Assembly: GCF_905171765.1 (NCBI RefSeq)
Contig: NC_053397.1
Location: forward strand, 117,548,378-117,612,377
DNA from: Bufo bufo
Lineage: Eukaryota > Chordata > Amphibia > Anura > Bufonidae
Direction: 5' to 3'
Length of the DNA: 64,000 nt
The translations under genes and the position numbers were made by a program. This document shows, one piece after another, positions 34,533 to 45,512 of this stretch (position 1 is the first letter of the stretch; the number at the start of each line of letters is the position of its first letter). The notes beneath the pieces were generated by a model, which was not told where the DNA came from, did no database searches, and worked only from the letters and a program-made list of their open reading frames with translations.

Positions 34533-36146
34533 CAGTGGAGGAAATAATTATTTGACCCCTCACTGATTTTGTAAGTTTGTCCAATGACAAAGAAATGAAA
34601 AGTCTCAGAACAGTATCATTTCAATGGTAGGTTTATTGTAACAGTGGCAGATAGCACATCAAAAGGAAAATCGAAAAAATAACTTTAAAAAAAAGATAGC
34701 AACTGATTTGCATTTCATTGAGTGAAATAAGTATTTGAACCCTCTAACAAAAAAAGACTTAATACTTGGTGGAAAAACCCTTGTTTGCAAGCACAGAGGT
34801 CAAACGTTTCTTGTAATTGATGACCAAGTTTGCGCACATTTTAGGAGGAATGTTGGTCCACTCCTCTTTGCAGATCATCTCTAAATCCCTAAGGTTTCGA
34901 GGCTGTCTCTGTGCAACTCTGAGCTTGAGCTCCCTCCATAGGTTTTCGATTGGATTAAGGTCCGGAGACTGACTAGGCCACTCCATGACCTTAATGTGCT
35001 TCTTCTTGAGCCACTCCTTTGTTGCCTTTGCTGTATTTTTTGGGTCATTGTCGTGCTGGAACACCCATCCACGACCCATTTTCAGTTTCCTGGCAGAGGG
35101 AAGGAGGTTGTCGCTCAGGATTTCACGATACATGGCTCCGTCCATTTTCCCGTTTATGCGAATAAGTTGTCCTGTGCCCTTAGCAGAAAAACACCCCCAA
35201 AGCAAAATGTTTCCACCCCCATGCTTGACGGTGGGGACGGTGTTTTGGGGGTCATAGGCAGCATTTTTCTTCCTCCAAACACAGCGAGTTGAGTTAATGC
35301 CAAAGAGCTCTATTTTGGTCTCATCAGACCACAGCACCTTCTCCCAGTCACTCTCTGAATCATTCAGGTGTTCATTGGCAAACTTCAGACGGGCCTGCAC
35401 ATGTGCCTTCCTGAGCAGGGGGACCTTGCGAGCCCTGCAGGATTTTAATCCATTGCGGTGTAATGTGTTTCCAATGGTTTTCTTGGTGACTGTGGTCCCT
35501 GCTAATTTGAGGTCATTAACTAACTCCTCCCGTGTAGTTCTAGGATGCTTTTTCACCTTTCTCAGAACCATTGACACCCCACGAGGTGAGATCTTGCGTG
35601 GAGCCCCAGAGCGAGGTCGATTGATGGTCATTTTGTGCTCCTTCCATTTTCGAACAATCGCACCAACAGTTGTCACCTTCTCTCCCAGCTTCTTGCTAAT
35701 GGTTTTGTAGCCCATTCCAGCCTTGTGCAGGTCTACAATTTTGTCTCTGACATCCTTGGACAGCTCTTTGGTCTTTCCCATGTTGGAGAGTTTGGAGTCT
35801 GCTTGATTGATTGATTCTGTGGACAGGTGTCTTTTATACAGGTGACTAGTTAAGACAGGTGTCCTTAATGAGGGTGACTAATTGAATAGAAGTGTCTAAC
35901 CACTCTGTGGGAGCCAGAACTCTTAATGGTTGGTAGGGGTTCAAATACTTATTTCACTCAATGAAATGCAAATCAGTTGCTATTTTTTATTTAAAGTAAT
36001 TTTTTCGATTTTCCTTTTGATGTGCTATCTGCCACTGTTACAATAAACCTACCATTGAAATGATACTGTTCTGAGACTTTTCATTTCTTTGTCATTGGAC
36101 AAACTTACAAAATCAGTGAGGGGTCAAATAATTATTTCCTCCACTG
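34533..36146 (-). mobile_element. Tc1 element with long inverted repeats and intact transposase
   Basis: TSD TA (34531-34532, 36147-36148). Ends CAGTGGAGGAAATAATTATT and the inverse. The inverted repeats run about 205 bp (34533-34740 against 35938-36146) with very few differences. Length 1614 bp. Inserted in the ~90-bp array of hAT copy A. Confidence 0.95.
34759..35781 (-). CDS. Tc1 transposase, 340 aa, apparently intact
   Basis: DD34E transposase. N-terminal helix-turn-helix (residues ~10-40: [20 protein letters not shown]), a second HTH with basic linker ([10 protein letters not shown], 54-63), then the catalytic domain with D153 (LWSDETK), D244 (FQHDNDPKN) and E279 (DLNPIENLW). 34 residues separate D244 and E279. 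[12 protein letters not shown] (about 188-199) is the family's glycine-rich box. Full family length, no stop or frameshift. It opens with ATG and sits between near-perfect inverted repeats. Bidirectional low-level transcription from the repeats is usual in this family; nothing here shows it directly. Confidence 0.95.
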   Translation of the reverse strand: MGKTKELSKDVRDKIVDLHKAGMGYKTISKKLGEKVTTVGAIVRKWKEHKMTINRPRSGAPRKISPRGVSMVLRKVKKHPRTTREELVNDLKLAGTTVTKKTIGNTLHRNGLKSCRARKVPLLRKAHVQARLKFANEHLNDSESDWEKVLWSDETKIELFGINSTRCVWRKKNAAYDPQNTVPTVKHGGGNILLWGCFSAKGTGQLIRINGKMDGAMYREILSDNLLPSARKLKMGRGWVFQHDNDPKNTAKATKEWLKKKHIKVMEWPSQSPDLNPIENLWRELKLRVAQRQPRNLRDLEMICKEEWTNIPPKMCANLVINYKKRLTSVLANKGFSTKY

Positions 36147-36235
36147 TATACACCTGTGACAGTGGTAAGTAAAGATTTTTTTACCCAAAAAATAGGTATG
36201 TCTCACCCACACAATTAACAGACTGATTGTAAAAG

Positions 36236-37513
36236 GGGATATTAATTATTGATATTTTGGGTAATCTCAATAATTAATATTCAGAAATAGGCGTGAGTCG
36301 TCTATTGATGACTCCGCCTATTTATACTTTAAAATGAACTAACTCTGTTGCACTTACACTTTCCCTGAACTACATGCGCTATCTTACTACCGCTACTATA
36401 CTAATAAATGAATAATAAAATATTTATTACACGATAGCAAGTATACAATCTAATAATACGCTATAGCTATATATATTTATATATCAATAGTTATAAATAT
36501 ATATACATATAGACGCACACACCACAGTACAGTAATAGCACTACAATAAACACAATACAAACCTAACTAAACTACACAATACACAGTACAATATAATATA
36601 AAATTCCACCCCACAAACTAGCTATACAATACACTCCCACGTACATAAATACAAGCAACCCACCCACCTGGCTACACACTGTCTCTAGGGGGATAAACAC
36701 AATTATGACACTGCAAGGGTTAAGACAATGCAGGCCAGAGACATTTACAGGGAAAGGGTTAATGGTCAGGGTTCAGGGAAAAGGTTAACCCAGGGTTGGT
36801 GGGTTAACATATGGACCCTAGGGGTATACAGGGAGTGGCACAGCAAGGGTTATCCCAAGAGTAAAGAGTTAACACAGGGTCAGGTCTGGTACAGGGGTCC
36901 AGCAGGGAATGCAGGGCAGGGGAATATCAGGGGTAAATATGGAGCAGGGGTACAGGGCAGCAGGGTTAATATGGCTGGGCAGGGCAATTGCAGGGGTAAA
37001 GGAGGAGGTAGGACAGGGAAAGCGATACGTAGCCAGCTGCAGGCACTCTTCAGCTGCTCCATCCATTTAGCTTTCCTGTTCTCCTCCTCTGGTCTGCTCG
37101 GGGTTCAACTCCTCTGGACTCAGCCCCCTCCACCTCTCTCCTGAGCGCTGCCAGCCTCTTCCTCCTTCCTGTCTGGGGCTGGGCTGGTCGGTATGTGCAG
37201 GGCTGTGTGGGCTGAGCACTGCCTGCACTCTCTCTTAGTGGGGGGGCGGTCTTTCACTTCTGAGCGCTGCACGCGCTCGCCTGGCTATGGGGGAGATGAA
37301 CTCTCCTGAGCGCAGTACCACTGGGGTATTTAAACCCTGCAGCGCTTGATACTGCAAGCACGCTGCAGGCAAGGACACGTGGGCCCGTGCGGCGATATGA
37401 CGTCGCCACACCAGCCCACGCCCTCCAGGACTGCGCGAGCGCTTCCAGGCGGGGATCTCTTTGATCCTCCCGCCTCTGAAGCATCTGCATATCCCAGGTG
37501 CTGTAATTACCGC
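36236..37513. other. Unclassified sequence
   Basis: The A+T-rich start (36236-36660) has a minus-strand TATAAATAGG box at about 36318-36328. A GGGTTAA/CAGGG-rich part (36710-37020) follows, then a GC-rich end. No convincing protein. It could be a decayed LTR, but I cannot define its ends. Confidence 0.35.
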
Positions 37514-37521
37514 ATCAGGGA

Positions 37522-38660
37522 TAGTGATGGGAAGTTCGGATCTTTCAGATGAATCGGTTCATTTGAATCAGCTCATTCAAATGAACCGATTCATGAATCG
37601 GATCTTCGGTTCACTTGCTGAGTCACTGACTGCTGAGCTGACTCGCAAGTAAACCGAGGACTCTAGGTGCCGGTGCGCATGCGCAGATGCTATCCATTCG
37701 ATTCACTTGCTGCTGCTGACTCCGTCGGCTCTTCAGCTCTCTAATGAGTGAGTCAGGATCAGGAAGAGTGATTGATTATAGTGATAGTGAAGGGAAGATG
37801 AGGCTGACGCCGGACATTAGGACTCAGGAGCAGGAGGACTCAGGAGCTGTCACTGTGGTGTGCATTGTTGTCTGTTGTGCATTGTTACCCACAGTGACAA
37901 CAGTCTGACACTGACAGTAGTACAACGAACCAAGTGAAGTGAAATGTGAATGCACGCACAGGGAAAACTATGTGCTGAATTGATAACAGTATTACAGTAA
38001 CACAGTCACTGGCTGATAATAAAATAGTCCCCACTTAACGGAATCCATAAAGGAGATGTGAACCCACCCTTAGTTATATAGCTACTGAATGAGATGCCTT
38101 TAACATGTATATCTCCTGAGAAGCCAATTTGACAACCTGTAATCTAAACTCTGTTTCCTCTGTCACTTCTCTTATCTCTCTGCTCCTGTCCCTTAATCTT
38201 ATCACTGCTGCAACAAAAGCAGCCAAGCCTCAGTGTAACCTGTTCTAGTGACTCACGGCTCTTTTAACTCAAAGAATCTAATGACTCTCTAAGTCGGATC
38301 TTTAGATTCTTTTAACTTGTGACTCATTCGATTCATTTCTATTCTTAGACTCCCTGCACTACTCAGACGACTCGGAGCTGCTAGTGCTTACCTTGCCTCA
38401 GCTCTGATTGGTTGGTGGGCGGGGAGGGGAGGGGCTGGCAGAAGCAGCTTCCACTCTAGGATCATATTACGCTCCTCCCGAGTCCCTCCCTAAGGCTCCC
38501 TGCTGCCCGCGTGAGGTGAGCGTCTCTGCATTGTCTGTGCGCTATGTGACTGAGCTGAGCCGTTTCAAACGGATCGGATCAGTCAGGTGAATCGACTCCT
38601 CCAGTTCAGTGAACTGAATCGATTCAAATGAACGATTCGTTCATGAACCGGACATCACTA
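37522..38660. mobile_element. Non-autonomous hAT element, 1139 bp
   Basis: Perfect 8-bp TSD ATCAGGGA (37514-37521, 38661-38668). Ends TAGTGATGGGAAGTTCGG and GAACCGGACATCACTA are inverted. A perfect 18-bp-arm hairpin lies just inside the left end (37551-37568 with 37575-37592). TGAATCGATTC-type repeats occur at the right end. No transposase. Confidence 0.88.
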
Positions 38661-38668
38661 ATCAGGGA

Positions 38669-38936
38669 TATGCAACAAACAGAGGGATGGGAACATTTGT
38701 TCCCCTATCTCTGTTATGTTAACTATCTCCAGCCCTGCTGGGGATTTTTAACAAAAAGCATCAGATCTATTGATCCCTTGCCTTTTGAAGTCACCAGAAA
38801 CTGGACATAATTGTCCAGCCACCTGGTGAAATCTCCACCTACTGCAGGAGATGGAATGCGGAAGACTGTTGGGAAGGCGCTGTGACTGGGGGCATATTGG
38901 CCACATTTAGGCATACAGTATATATTTATATACATA
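38669..38936. other. Unclassified sequence between hAT and Tc1
   Basis: No gene seen. It continues the host sequence of the hAT insertion. Confidence 0.4.
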
Positions 38937-40515
38937 CACTGCTCAAAAAAATAAAGGGAACACAAAAATAACACATCCTAGATCTGAATTAATTAAATAT
39001 TCTTCTGAAATACTTTGTTCTTTACATAGTTGAATGTGCTGACAACAAAATCACACAAAAATAAAAAAATGGAAATCTAATTTTTCAACCCATGGAGGTC
39101 TGGATTTGGAGTCACACTCAAAATTAAAGTGGAAAAACACACTACAGGCTGATCCAACTTTGATGTAATGTCCTTAAAACAAGTCAAAATGAGGCTCAGT
39201 AGTGTGTGTGGCCTCCACGTGCCTGTATGACCTCCCTACAACGCCTGTGCATGCTCCTGATGAGGTGGCGGACGGTCTACTGAGGGATCTCCTCCCAGAC
39301 CTGGACTAAAGCATCTGCCAACTCCTGGACAGTCTGTGGTGCAACGTGACGTTGGTGGATAGAGCGAGACATGATGTCCCAGATGTGCTCAATTGGATTC
39401 AGGTCTGGGGAACGGGCGGGCCAGTCCATAGCATCAATGCCTTCGTCTTGCAGGAACTTCTGACACACTCCAGCCACATGAGGTCTAGCATTGTCTTGCA
39501 TTAGGAGGAACCCAGGGCCAACTGCACCAGCATATGGTCTCACAAGGGGTCTGAGGATCTCATCTCGGTACCTAATGGCAGTCAGGCTACCTCTGGCGAG
39601 CACATGGAGGGCTGTGTGGCCCTCCAAAGAAATGCCACCCCACACCATTACTGACCCAATGCCAAACCGGTCATGCTGGAGGATGTTGCAGGCAGCAGAA
39701 CGTTCTCCACGGCGTCTTAAGACTCTGTCACGTCTGTCACATGTGCTCAGTGTGAACCTGCTTTCATCTGTGAAGAGCACAGGGCGCCAGTGGCGAATTT
39801 GCCAATCTTGGTGTTGTGTGGCAAATGCCAAACGTCCTGCACGGTGTTGGGCTGTAAGCACAACCCCCACCTGTGGACATCGGGCCCTCATATCACCCTC
39901 ATGGAGTCTGTTTCTGACCGTTTGAGCAGACACATGCACATTTGTGGCCTGCTGGAGGTCATTTTGCAGGGCTCTGGCAGTGCTCCTCCTGTTCCTCCTT
40001 GCACAAAAGCGGAGGTAGCGGTCCTGCTGCTGGGTTGTTGCCCTCCTACGGCCTCCTCCACGTCTCCTGATGTACTGGCCTGTCTCCTGGTAGCGCCTCC
40101 ATGCTCTGGACACTACGCTGACAGACACAGCAAACCTTCTTGCCACAGCTCGCATTGATGTGCCATCCTGGATAAGCTGCACTACCTGAGCCACTTGTGT
40201 GGATTATAGACTCCGTCTCATGCTACCACTAGAGTGAAAGCACCGCCAGCATTCAAAAGTGACCAAAACATCATCCAGGAAGCATAGGAACTGAGAAGTG
40301 GTCTGTGATCACCACCTGCAGAACCACTCCTTTATTGGGGGTGTCTTGCTAATTGCCTATAATTTCCACCTGTTGTCTATCCCATTTGCACAACAGCATG
40401 TGAAATTGATTGTCACTCAGTGTTGCTTCCTAAGTGGACAGTTTGATTTCACACAAGTGTGGTGGACTTGGAGTTACATTGTGTTGTTTAAGTGTTCCCT
40501 TTATTTTTTTGAGCA

Positions 40516-40518
<3 letters not shown>
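38937..40518 (-). mobile_element. Tc1 element, damaged relative of 29212-30796
   Basis: Same ends (CACTGCTCAAAAAAATAAAG) in opposite orientation, TA at 38935-38936. The right flank is a TG/TA microsatellite. It carries the transposase pseudogene 39174-40221. Confidence 0.92.
39174..40221 (-). pseudogene. Tc1 transposase with two stops and a 2-nt deletion
   Basis: Very close to the 349-aa protein at 29510-30559. TAA replaces a Gln codon at the sixth position (after MRRSL), TAG follows EEIPQ (about 39274-39276), and the CA run near the C-terminus is 2 nt shorter, so the tail is out of frame. Catalytic motifs [16 protein letters not shown] and DLNPIEH are kept. Confidence 0.9.

Positions 40519-40592
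<74 letters not shown>
40519..40592. repeat. (TA)n microsatellite
   Basis: Almost pure TA dinucleotides with a TACACATA interruption near 40556, directly next to the Tc1 right end. Confidence 0.9.
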
Positions 40593-40593
<1 letters not shown>

Positions 40594-40852
40594 TCAATAT
40601 AAACCTGGGGCATAAATGGGCCCACATACAGGGGACCCATATATACATGGCCATACAGGGAATATACTGCATATCCCTATTGGCCATATAAGGGGCCAAT
40701 ATATATATACAGATATACATATATATATCAATGAAGGGGCAGATACATATGTATATCTATATCCAAAAGATGGCAGGGCAGCACTCCTCACTTCAAGTGA
40801 TGCAAATGATTCAGGTGCCAGCGTTTTCCCTTGGGTCCTGGGGTCCAAACAC
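40593..40852. other. Unclassified sequence
   Basis: Contains several GGCCATAT/GGGGCC phrases. No gene. The last part (GGCAGCACTCC) resembles the PLE-type end in the palindrome that follows. Confidence 0.35.
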
Positions 40853-41100
40853 AATCCAAATAAATGTAACGCAGCACTCCTTAGATAAAAAGTGAAAAAA
40901 TACAAAATGCTAAATTTATTCAACAGATGTTGATACAAGCAATGTTTCAGCTCTCTCACAGAGCCATTATCAAGCCAAGTCTTGGCTTGATAATGGCTCT
41001 GTGAGAGAGCTGAAACATTGCCTGTATCAACATCTGTTGAATAAATTTAGTATTTTTTCACTTTTTATCTAAGGAGTGCTGCGTTACATTTATTTGGATT
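40853..41100. repeat. 248-bp palindrome with hammerhead-like core
   Basis: The left arm from ATCCAAATAAATGTAACGC is mirrored by the right arm ending GCGTTACATTTATTTGGAT. The centre is near 40979 (AAGCCAAGTCTTGGCTT). Each arm holds CTTGATAATGGCTC...GAGCTGAAAC, a hammerhead-like core, on opposite strands. It looks like two PLE terminal pieces joined head to head. Confidence 0.75.
40986..41020 (+). ncRNA. Hammerhead-like core in the palindrome
   Basis: CTTGATAA (consensus CTGATGA), stem II GCTC (40996-40999) with GAGC (41007-41010), then TGAAAC (41011-41016). Decayed core; a mirror copy is on the minus strand of the left arm. Confidence 0.45.
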
Positions 41101-41105
41101 ATGTA

Positions 41106-42156
41106 CACTCACCTAAAGAATTATTAGGAACACCATACTAATATGGTGTTGGACCCCCTTTTGCCTTCAGAACTGCCTTAATTCTACGTGGCATTGATTC
41201 CACAAGGTGCTGATAGCATTCTTTAGAAATGTTGGCCCATATTGATAGGATAGCATCTTGTAGTTGATGGAGATTTGAGGGATGCACATCCAGGGCACGA
41301 AGATCCCGTTCCACCACATCCCAAAGATGCTCTATTGGGTTGAGATCTGGTGACTGTGGGGGCCATTTTAGTACAGTGAACTCTTTGTCATGTTCAAGAA
41401 ACCAATTTGAAATGATTCGAGCTTTGTGACATGGTGCATTATCCTCCTGGAAGTAGCCATCAGAGGATGGATACATGTTCTCATTCTGTTTACGCCAAAT
41501 GCGGACTCTACCATTTGAATGTCTCAACAGAAATCGAGACTCATCAGACCAGGCAAAATTTTTCCAGTCTTCAACAGTCCAATTTTGGTGAGCTTGTGCA
41601 AATTGTAGCCTCTTTTTACTATTTGTAGTGGAGATGAGTGGTACCCGGTGTGGTCTTCTGCTGTTGTAGCCCATCCGCCTCAAGGTTGTGCATGTTGTGG
41701 CTTCACAAATGCTTTGCTGCATACCTCGGTTGTAACGAGTGGTTATTTCAGTCAATGTTGCTCTTCTATCAGCTTGAATCAGTCGGCCCATTCTCCTCTG
41801 ACCTCTAGCATCCACAAGGCATTTTTGCCCACAGGACTGCCGCATACTGGATGTTTTTCCCTTTTCACACCATCCTTTGTAAACCCTAGAAATGGTTGTG
41901 CGTGAAAATCCCAGTAACTGAGCAGATTGTGAAATACTCAGACCGGCCCGTCTGGCACCAACAACCATGCCACGCTCAAAATTGCTTAAATCACCTTTCT
42001 TTCCCATTCTGACATTCAGTTTGGAGTTCAGGAGATTGTCTTGACCAGGACCACCCCCCCTAAATGCATTGAAGCAACTGCCATGTGATTGGTTAATTAG
42101 ATAATTGCATTAATGAGAAATAGAACAGGTGTTCCTAATAATTCTTTAGGTGAGTG
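41106..42156 (-). mobile_element. Deleted Tc1 element (1051 bp), open frame kept
   Basis: Ends CACTCACCTAAAGAATTATT and the inverse, TSD TA (41104-41105, 42157-42158). It shares the internal deletion of 33322-34341. Confidence 0.92.
41138..42007 (-). CDS. Tc1 transposase with in-frame internal deletion, 289 aa
   Basis: Open from MGKKGDLSNFERGMVVGARR to the stop. Both helix-turn-helix regions (GLSISQSAQLLGFSRTTISR, then LTEITTRYN) are present. First catalytic Asp in AWSDESRF, second in QEDNAPCHK, Glu in DLNPIEHLW, with 34 residues between the last two. About 55 residues that normally lie between the first and second Asp (with the glycine-rich box) are missing at the NENM/YPSS junction. All three catalytic residues are kept, but loss of part of the RNase-H-like fold should inactivate it. 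DNA binding could persist. Whether it is made is unknown. Confidence 0.85.
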   Translation of the reverse strand: MGKKGDLSNFERGMVVGARRAGLSISQSAQLLGFSRTTISRVYKGWCEKGKTSSMRQSCGQKCLVDARGQRRMGRLIQADRRATLTEITTRYNRGMQQSICEATTCTTLRRMGYNSRRPHRVPLISTTNSKKRLQFAQAHQNWTVEDWKNFAWSDESRFLLRHSNGRVRIWRKQNENMYPSSDGYFQEDNAPCHKARIISNWFLEHDKEFTVLKWPPQSPDLNPIEHLWDVVERDLRALDVHPSNLHQLQDAILSIWANISKECYQHLVESMPRRIKAVLKAKGGPTPY

Positions 42157-42158
42157 TA

Positions 42159-43130
42159 TATCTATATATAAGCCCACCTGACTACCCTCTACAATATCCC
42201 TGTTGTGAAGTAACACGACAATAAAGCTTGAGGGAAGTTTTGGGATATCTTTGCCCCCTCAACCCCACTCTTGGTGACAGTTCAGGAAGGACTGAAGTAA
42301 TAAGGCCCTTAGGTACCTAGACATCACCCATTGAAACCAACACCTCCGACCTGCCCTTCATCGTAACCAGACATCTCCATCCACAGAATACCCCGTCTTC
42401 TTCTTCTCTGGAACTGCGGTCTGTCAGTGTCGATCTTTAGGTATCAGCCACTCCCAATGTAGTCTCTTCCTGACTATGGAATGGCCTCACCCTCACAGTC
42501 TCTAAATCAAACTGACTTTCCATCAGTGCCGATCATAGGCACAACTTCTATTCGACACTTCTCCTTTCATCTTGATTGAAGAATCTGTCGTTAAGGAGGT
42601 TCTCCCATGGACAGATATGTAGGTCTTTACAAGGCAGGTCAGAATTTCTGAGTAAGAGGCGATGTCATAGTACCTAAATTCTAACTGCGGGAAAGAACAC
42701 CGCCCTATCTGACATTCATTCCAACCCTTACAAACCTCACCATTCTTGGGGTTAAGGTTGCAAATAACTTGGTAAAGGAGGGTGCCTGTCCCTAGGAAAT
42801 CTGCTCTTTTCCCCATTCACACAAAAACAGGTCACATCTCTCCCAGCAGGACCAAATTATATTTAGTGTGTGTACCCATAGAGACTCATGCAACCTGGCA
42901 TATCTCTCTCTATACCTCCAAAGACACAGGTAGATCACAGACCCACATGTCAATGGGAAACGACTATAGTGTGTACAGCCAAATTATCTCACCGCAGTGT
43001 GTTGGGGGAGTTTCCCTGGGTATAGGCTGTCACACATTTGTACCTAGAGTGTCTATGGGTACACAATCGACAAACATACAAATAATCAATATTATGTACA
43101 TAGTACTATGGGGTTTCGGGATTGCATAAG
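42159..43130. other. Unclassified sequence
   Basis: AATAAAGCTTGAGGGAAG at about 42221 could be an LTR polyadenylation region. A 97-codon minus-strand frame (42816-42523) with five cysteines has no recognised family. No firm feature. Confidence 0.3.
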
Positions 43131-43740
43131 TTATACATCCTGAACCCTCATAGGAAACCAAGTAGAAAAACCTACAAATGAACAATATATATACAAATAT
43201 GTCCATGAGGTCCCTGGCTTCAGGACTTTGTGGGCGTTATGTCCTGAGCCTCCTAAAGTTAACTTTGTGAAGTTCCGTCTGGTTCTGGTGTAACTGGTCA
43301 CCAAGTCCCTTAACCCTCCGATACACAGTCCCATGTAGATGATGATGATAACCAGAACCAGAAGAACTTTCACTGGGTGAATCAAGAGATTGTAGTTGAA
43401 TAAGCTCTTCCACCCGAACATCTCAGTCTTTCTCCAGAGCAAGAGACAGTAATGCTCCCTCTGGATTGTGGCACAGTTCTCCATCTCTTGAAGACCTCTG
43501 AACAAGGGTTGCTTGGCTGCCAAAATCCAGTGGGATCCTCTGGAGCCTCACAAGAGTGTCAGGGCGGATAGCTAGTCTCTTCTGTGGCATCATCTGGGTT
43601 TTTCCTCTGCTCCGTAGTGAACATATCCATGACAGAAAAAAATACCAGGCGCTCCTGGGGGATTTCTCCCCTCACGGTGCAGTTAATTGTCCTACACCTG
43701 CACCAATACCTTTGACCCATGAGTAGAGATAGGTATTGGG
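43131..43740 (-). pseudogene. Possible retroviral env relic (TM end)
   Basis: The minus-strand frame 43523-43131 has a cysteine pair, then GWKSLFN, then a long hydrophobic segment (VLLVLVIIIIYMGLCIGGL) followed by a basic tail. That order resembles the membrane anchor of a retroviral envelope protein. Upstream sequence (to about 43740) is broken by stops and shows only weak resemblance. No LTR or pol could be tied to it. It might instead be an unrelated chance membrane-like frame. Confidence 0.3.
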
Positions 43741-44046
43741 CTTCCCTTCATCTCACAGGACCACTCGTTATTCTAATACTGGTGTCTGGACACCCTACCT
43801 TCAGAGGATCGCGTCCTCTGCTTCACATCCATCTGTACCAACAGATAAGGATGGCCACCGTAAGAAGTTAGGACTTCCGAGTGGAACTGTGGATGAAGCA
43901 CCATCTTGTAATTGATGTCACGGTATCCCTGTCTTATTCATGTGTACTCAGGCTGATTTCCCCCTGTTATCCTGTCTTGTGGAGGCCAGCAGAATCCCTT
44001 GCATGAGTCCTGCCTAGACTCTTCAGGACTCCACAACACAAAAACA
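43741..44046. other. Unclassified sequence left of PLE copy B
   Basis: TGTCACGGTATCCCTGTC near 43918 resembles the start of the TGTCACGG-type LTR at 522 but no end was found. PLE homology starts at about 44050. Confidence 0.3.
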
Positions 44047-44880
44047 CAGTCCAGAATATTGAATCCTTTACAGATGTGTGTATTACAGAGAAGACTGTCC
44101 TTTAGCCCTACTGGGAGTTTTGATAGTTTCCAGATGGAGGTAGACTTACAACAGTTTTTTCGTAAAATAAGATGGAAAGCACATTTTGCTACAAGAGAAA
44201 CAATGGCAACACAAGAGAATAGGGCTCTGCAATCATTAATGACAGGCAAATCTGTAATAATAAAACCTTGGGATAGGGGGGGCTCCATTTTTGTAATGGA
44301 CAAAACTGATTATATGAAGGAAATTGCGCAACAGCTTTCAGGTAAGGACACTTATCGGGCTCTTGATGGAAACCCTGTTTGGACTATTAAGAATAAAATT
44401 CTAAGAATTGTTAATGATAATTGTGAAAAGGGAGTCGTTGACCAGAAGATGTCTATTTTTCTGGTCAATCAGTCACCTATAACACCTGTCTTTTATGTGT
44501 TGCCAAAAGTGCACAAGACTTTGACTAACCCCCCCAGGCCGACCGATTGTTGTCTCTATGAACACCATTTAGTCACCTTTGGCTATACTATTGGAGAAGG
44601 TTTGACTCCGCTTATAAAAAATGCACTGTCCTTTTTGTTGGATACATCCCATTTTTTAAGTGTCATGAAATCCCTTGGTCCTATACCAGAAGATTGTTGG
44701 CTTGTCACTATAGATGTGGTTAGTTTGTATACTTCAATTAACCATAGGGCTGGGATACAGGCAGTTTCTATTCTTCTGAATAGGAGTGAATATTCTTCCG
44801 TCCAATGTGAATTTTTTCTGGATTTACTACATCTAGTCCTCAATAAAAATTATTTTCTAGTGGGGGATACCTACTATGTT
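44047..44880 (+). pseudogene. PLE copy B, RT part
   Basis: Close to 25635-26580 of copy A (ILNPLQMCVLQRRLSFSPTG, IIKPWDRGGSIFVM, FYVLPKVHKTL, TIDVVSLYTSI, NKNYFLVGDTYY). It lacks about 210 nt at 44200 that copy A has and keeps 85 nt that copy A lost. It is cut at GATACCTACTATG by an LTR. The catalytic FIDD block is missing. The gene resumes downstream as the GIY-YIG part at 53331-53868. Confidence 0.8.
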
Positions 44881-45512
44881 CAGCGTCCCACTACGTGTGT
44901 GTGGGCACTGCTTAAAAGTACTTTGTGATCATAACAATTGCATTGTACAGTTTGGTATAACTTTGCATTTGTGTAACTGCAAAATCCCTGTTAACAGGCC
45001 TATTAGGTGCAATTTATACATCCCACCACTAGATGGGGTAAAGTTTCGGTCCTATATATACTCAGGTCAGGCCTAGTGAGACAGTGAACAGAGGAGGAGA
45101 TTAGTTCAGTTCAGTTCAGTGGTTAGACCAGATCAGTTCAATTGAGACCACGGGTCAGTGTGAAGATCAGAGAGTGAAAAGGTGCAGATCCAGCACTTCA
45201 GCTCTAATGTAAAGTTCTAGTCCAGAGAGGGACAGGAGAAAAGAACTAATTTAACTTCATCCAAAGGATAAAAGCCATAACCCAGGCATACAGGACCTTT
45301 GTGATGTTTTAGGTGAACCCTAGCCTCTGGCAACCCACTGCTCCAAAACCAACCAAGCACCTGACAAGCCTTAAACAGTGGATTTGCAGTATCGTCTCTA
45401 TACCATCTAAATACTGCATAATTGTACTACTGCAACTGAAAAACCACAAAAAGTAAAAGTTGTGAGTTGCATCTTACCACTGTCCATCACATTATTACTA
45501 CCTGTGGTTGTG
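44879..45512 (+). mobile_element. LTR fragment, left part
   Basis: Begins TGTTCAGCGTCCCACTACG, like the LTR at 57758 (TGTAGTGTCCCACTACG). It contains TATATATACTCAGGTCAGGC and ACTACCTGTGGTTGTG. It is interrupted by the Ngaro element and resumes at 53143 (CCACCATTCACGG, ACTGGCGTCATGAC). Confidence 0.65.

Larger units (their letters stand above)
33030..36235. repeat. ~90-bp tandem array interrupted by two Tc1 elements
   Basis: Units marked by AATTAACCAGCTGAATA (33113, 33206, 33296; spacing 93 and 90), CCTGTGACAGTGG and GGTAGGTCACACCGACC. It lies upstream of the hAT copy A transposase, as the 292-bp array does in the 7.4-kb copy. Two Tc1 elements (33322-34341, 34533-36146) sit at TATA sites in the units. 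Confidence 0.7.

Noticed and set aside
36728..37144. 138-codon Gly/Gln-rich frame as a host gene exon
   Set aside because: Composed of CAGGG/GGGTTAA repeats with no domain or splice context.
37522..38660. A host promoter with CpG-like GC box (GGGCGGGGAGGGGAGGGGC)
   Set aside because: The GC box lies inside a TSD-bounded hAT derivative, so it is element sequence; no adjacent gene is seen.
42523..42816. Cysteine-containing 97-codon frame as a viral accessory gene
   Set aside because: No family recognised. Its position relative to the possible env relic gives no firm support.
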